From Actinomycetales bacterium (GTDB lineage Bacteria > Actinomycetota > Actinomycetes > Mycobacteriales > Micromonosporaceae), in NCBI GenBank assembly GCA_002919305.1, contig PKFB01000047.1, positions 1-45,542 on the forward strand: a stretch of DNA of 45,542 nt, in the 5' to 3' direction. A program made the translations under genes and the position numbers. Positions 45,353-45,542 of this stretch are shown here, one piece after another (position 1 is the first letter of the stretch; each line of letters opens with the position of its first letter). The notes beneath the pieces were generated by a model. It was not told the DNA's origin. It worked only from the letters and a program-made list of their open reading frames with translations, and searched no databases.

Positions 45353-45542
45353 TCAATCGCTAGGGAGCACGGTGAAACTCTCGGCGAGCCGTCCCTCGGG
45401 CAGTCCCGCCTCGCGCGCTGTGGCGGTGAGCCGGGTACGCACCCGCTCCTCAAAACCGGGGTCGTGGCCCAGCTGGGTGACGTGAGCCCGGAGCGCGGCC
45501 ACTTTAGCGGGGAAAGTGTCGGTGATATCGACGTAGTGGTTG
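45353..45542 (-). CDS. PIG-L (LmbE) family deacetylase, C-terminal end only
   Basis: The last ~62 codons of a gene entering from the right edge, too short to be listed as an open frame with its own start. The minus-strand reading is NHYVDITDTFPAKVAALRAHVTQLG followed by a helical tail ending ESFTVLPSD and TGA. The 'vDITdtfpaKvaALraHvtQ' segment is the characteristic C-terminal block of LmbE/PIG-L zinc-dependent deacetylases (GlcNAc-PI, MshB/Mca-like). The catalytic zinc residues lie outside the window, so the substrate class cannot be judged. Confidence 0.72.
   Translation of the reverse strand, partial: NHYVDITDTFPAKVAALRAHVTQLGHDPGFEERVRTRLTATAREAGLPEGRLAESFTVLPSD

Overview
This window is GC-rich chromosomal DNA from an actinomycete, probably a filamentous, differentiating one. 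It carries a WhiB-family protein, a BldM-type regulator, a SigD/RsdA-type sigma/anti-sigma pair, a GroEL1-type chaperonin with a histidine-rich tail, DUF1918 and DUF5319 proteins, a coenzyme F420 ligase homologue, and many GTG starts. The gene order resembles, from memory, the alr-tsaEB-rimI-tsaD / groES-groEL1 / whiB / sigD-rsdA / guaB-guaB3 / choD / guaA neighbourhood of Mycobacterium tuberculosis and the bldM-sigma-guaB region of Streptomyces. The species cannot be named from sequence alone. I saw no rRNA, tRNA, CRISPR array, insertion sequence or prophage.

Layout. 1-4037 (minus strand): three tandem paralogous multi-membrane GT-C-type glycosyltransferases, the leftmost cut by the window edge. 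4279-13648 (plus): a house-keeping block comprising glmS, acpS, nnr, alr, an alpha/beta hydrolase, the t6A genes tsaE, tsaB, rimI and tsaD, and a small unknown gene, mostly overlapping or closely spaced. 13848-17368: a heterodimeric ABC exporter with extreme division of labour between its two nucleotide-binding domains. 17536-19820: an F420 ligase homologue, then a minus-strand methyltransferase and a DUF1918 protein. 19821-20720: about 900 bases without a convincing gene, holding inverted repeats, two CIRCE heat-shock operators and the groES promoter. 20721-22894: groES and groEL1. 23024-26029: whiB, bldM homologue, ECF sigma factor and RsdA-like anti-sigma factor. 26186-29416: DUF5319, guaB, guaB3. 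29460-31692: a small candidate membrane protein and a VWA/substrate-binding protein. 31763-37295: ChoD-like GMC oxidase, two adjacent DUF72 genes, guaA, a small PspC protein. 37572-41034: a double-Nudix protein, pssA, and psd fused to a Rossmann/methyltransferase-like domain. 41132-45286: an envelope-stress module (small membrane protein, PspC protein with a LiaF/toastrack-like C-terminus, PspC-fused histidine kinase, NarL-type response regulator). 45353-45542: the end of a PIG-L deacetylase.

Functional themes are amino-sugar and cell-wall precursor supply (glmS, alr), tRNA t6A synthesis, purine (GMP) synthesis (guaB, guaB3, guaA), protein folding and heat shock, developmental regulation, and phosphatidylethanolamine synthesis beside an envelope-sensing system. 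A recurring sequence pattern is a TAnnnT hexamer placed 6-8 bases before the start codon of many genes that lack a Shine-Dalgarno sequence. This suggests widespread leaderless transcription and was used here to choose several start codons.
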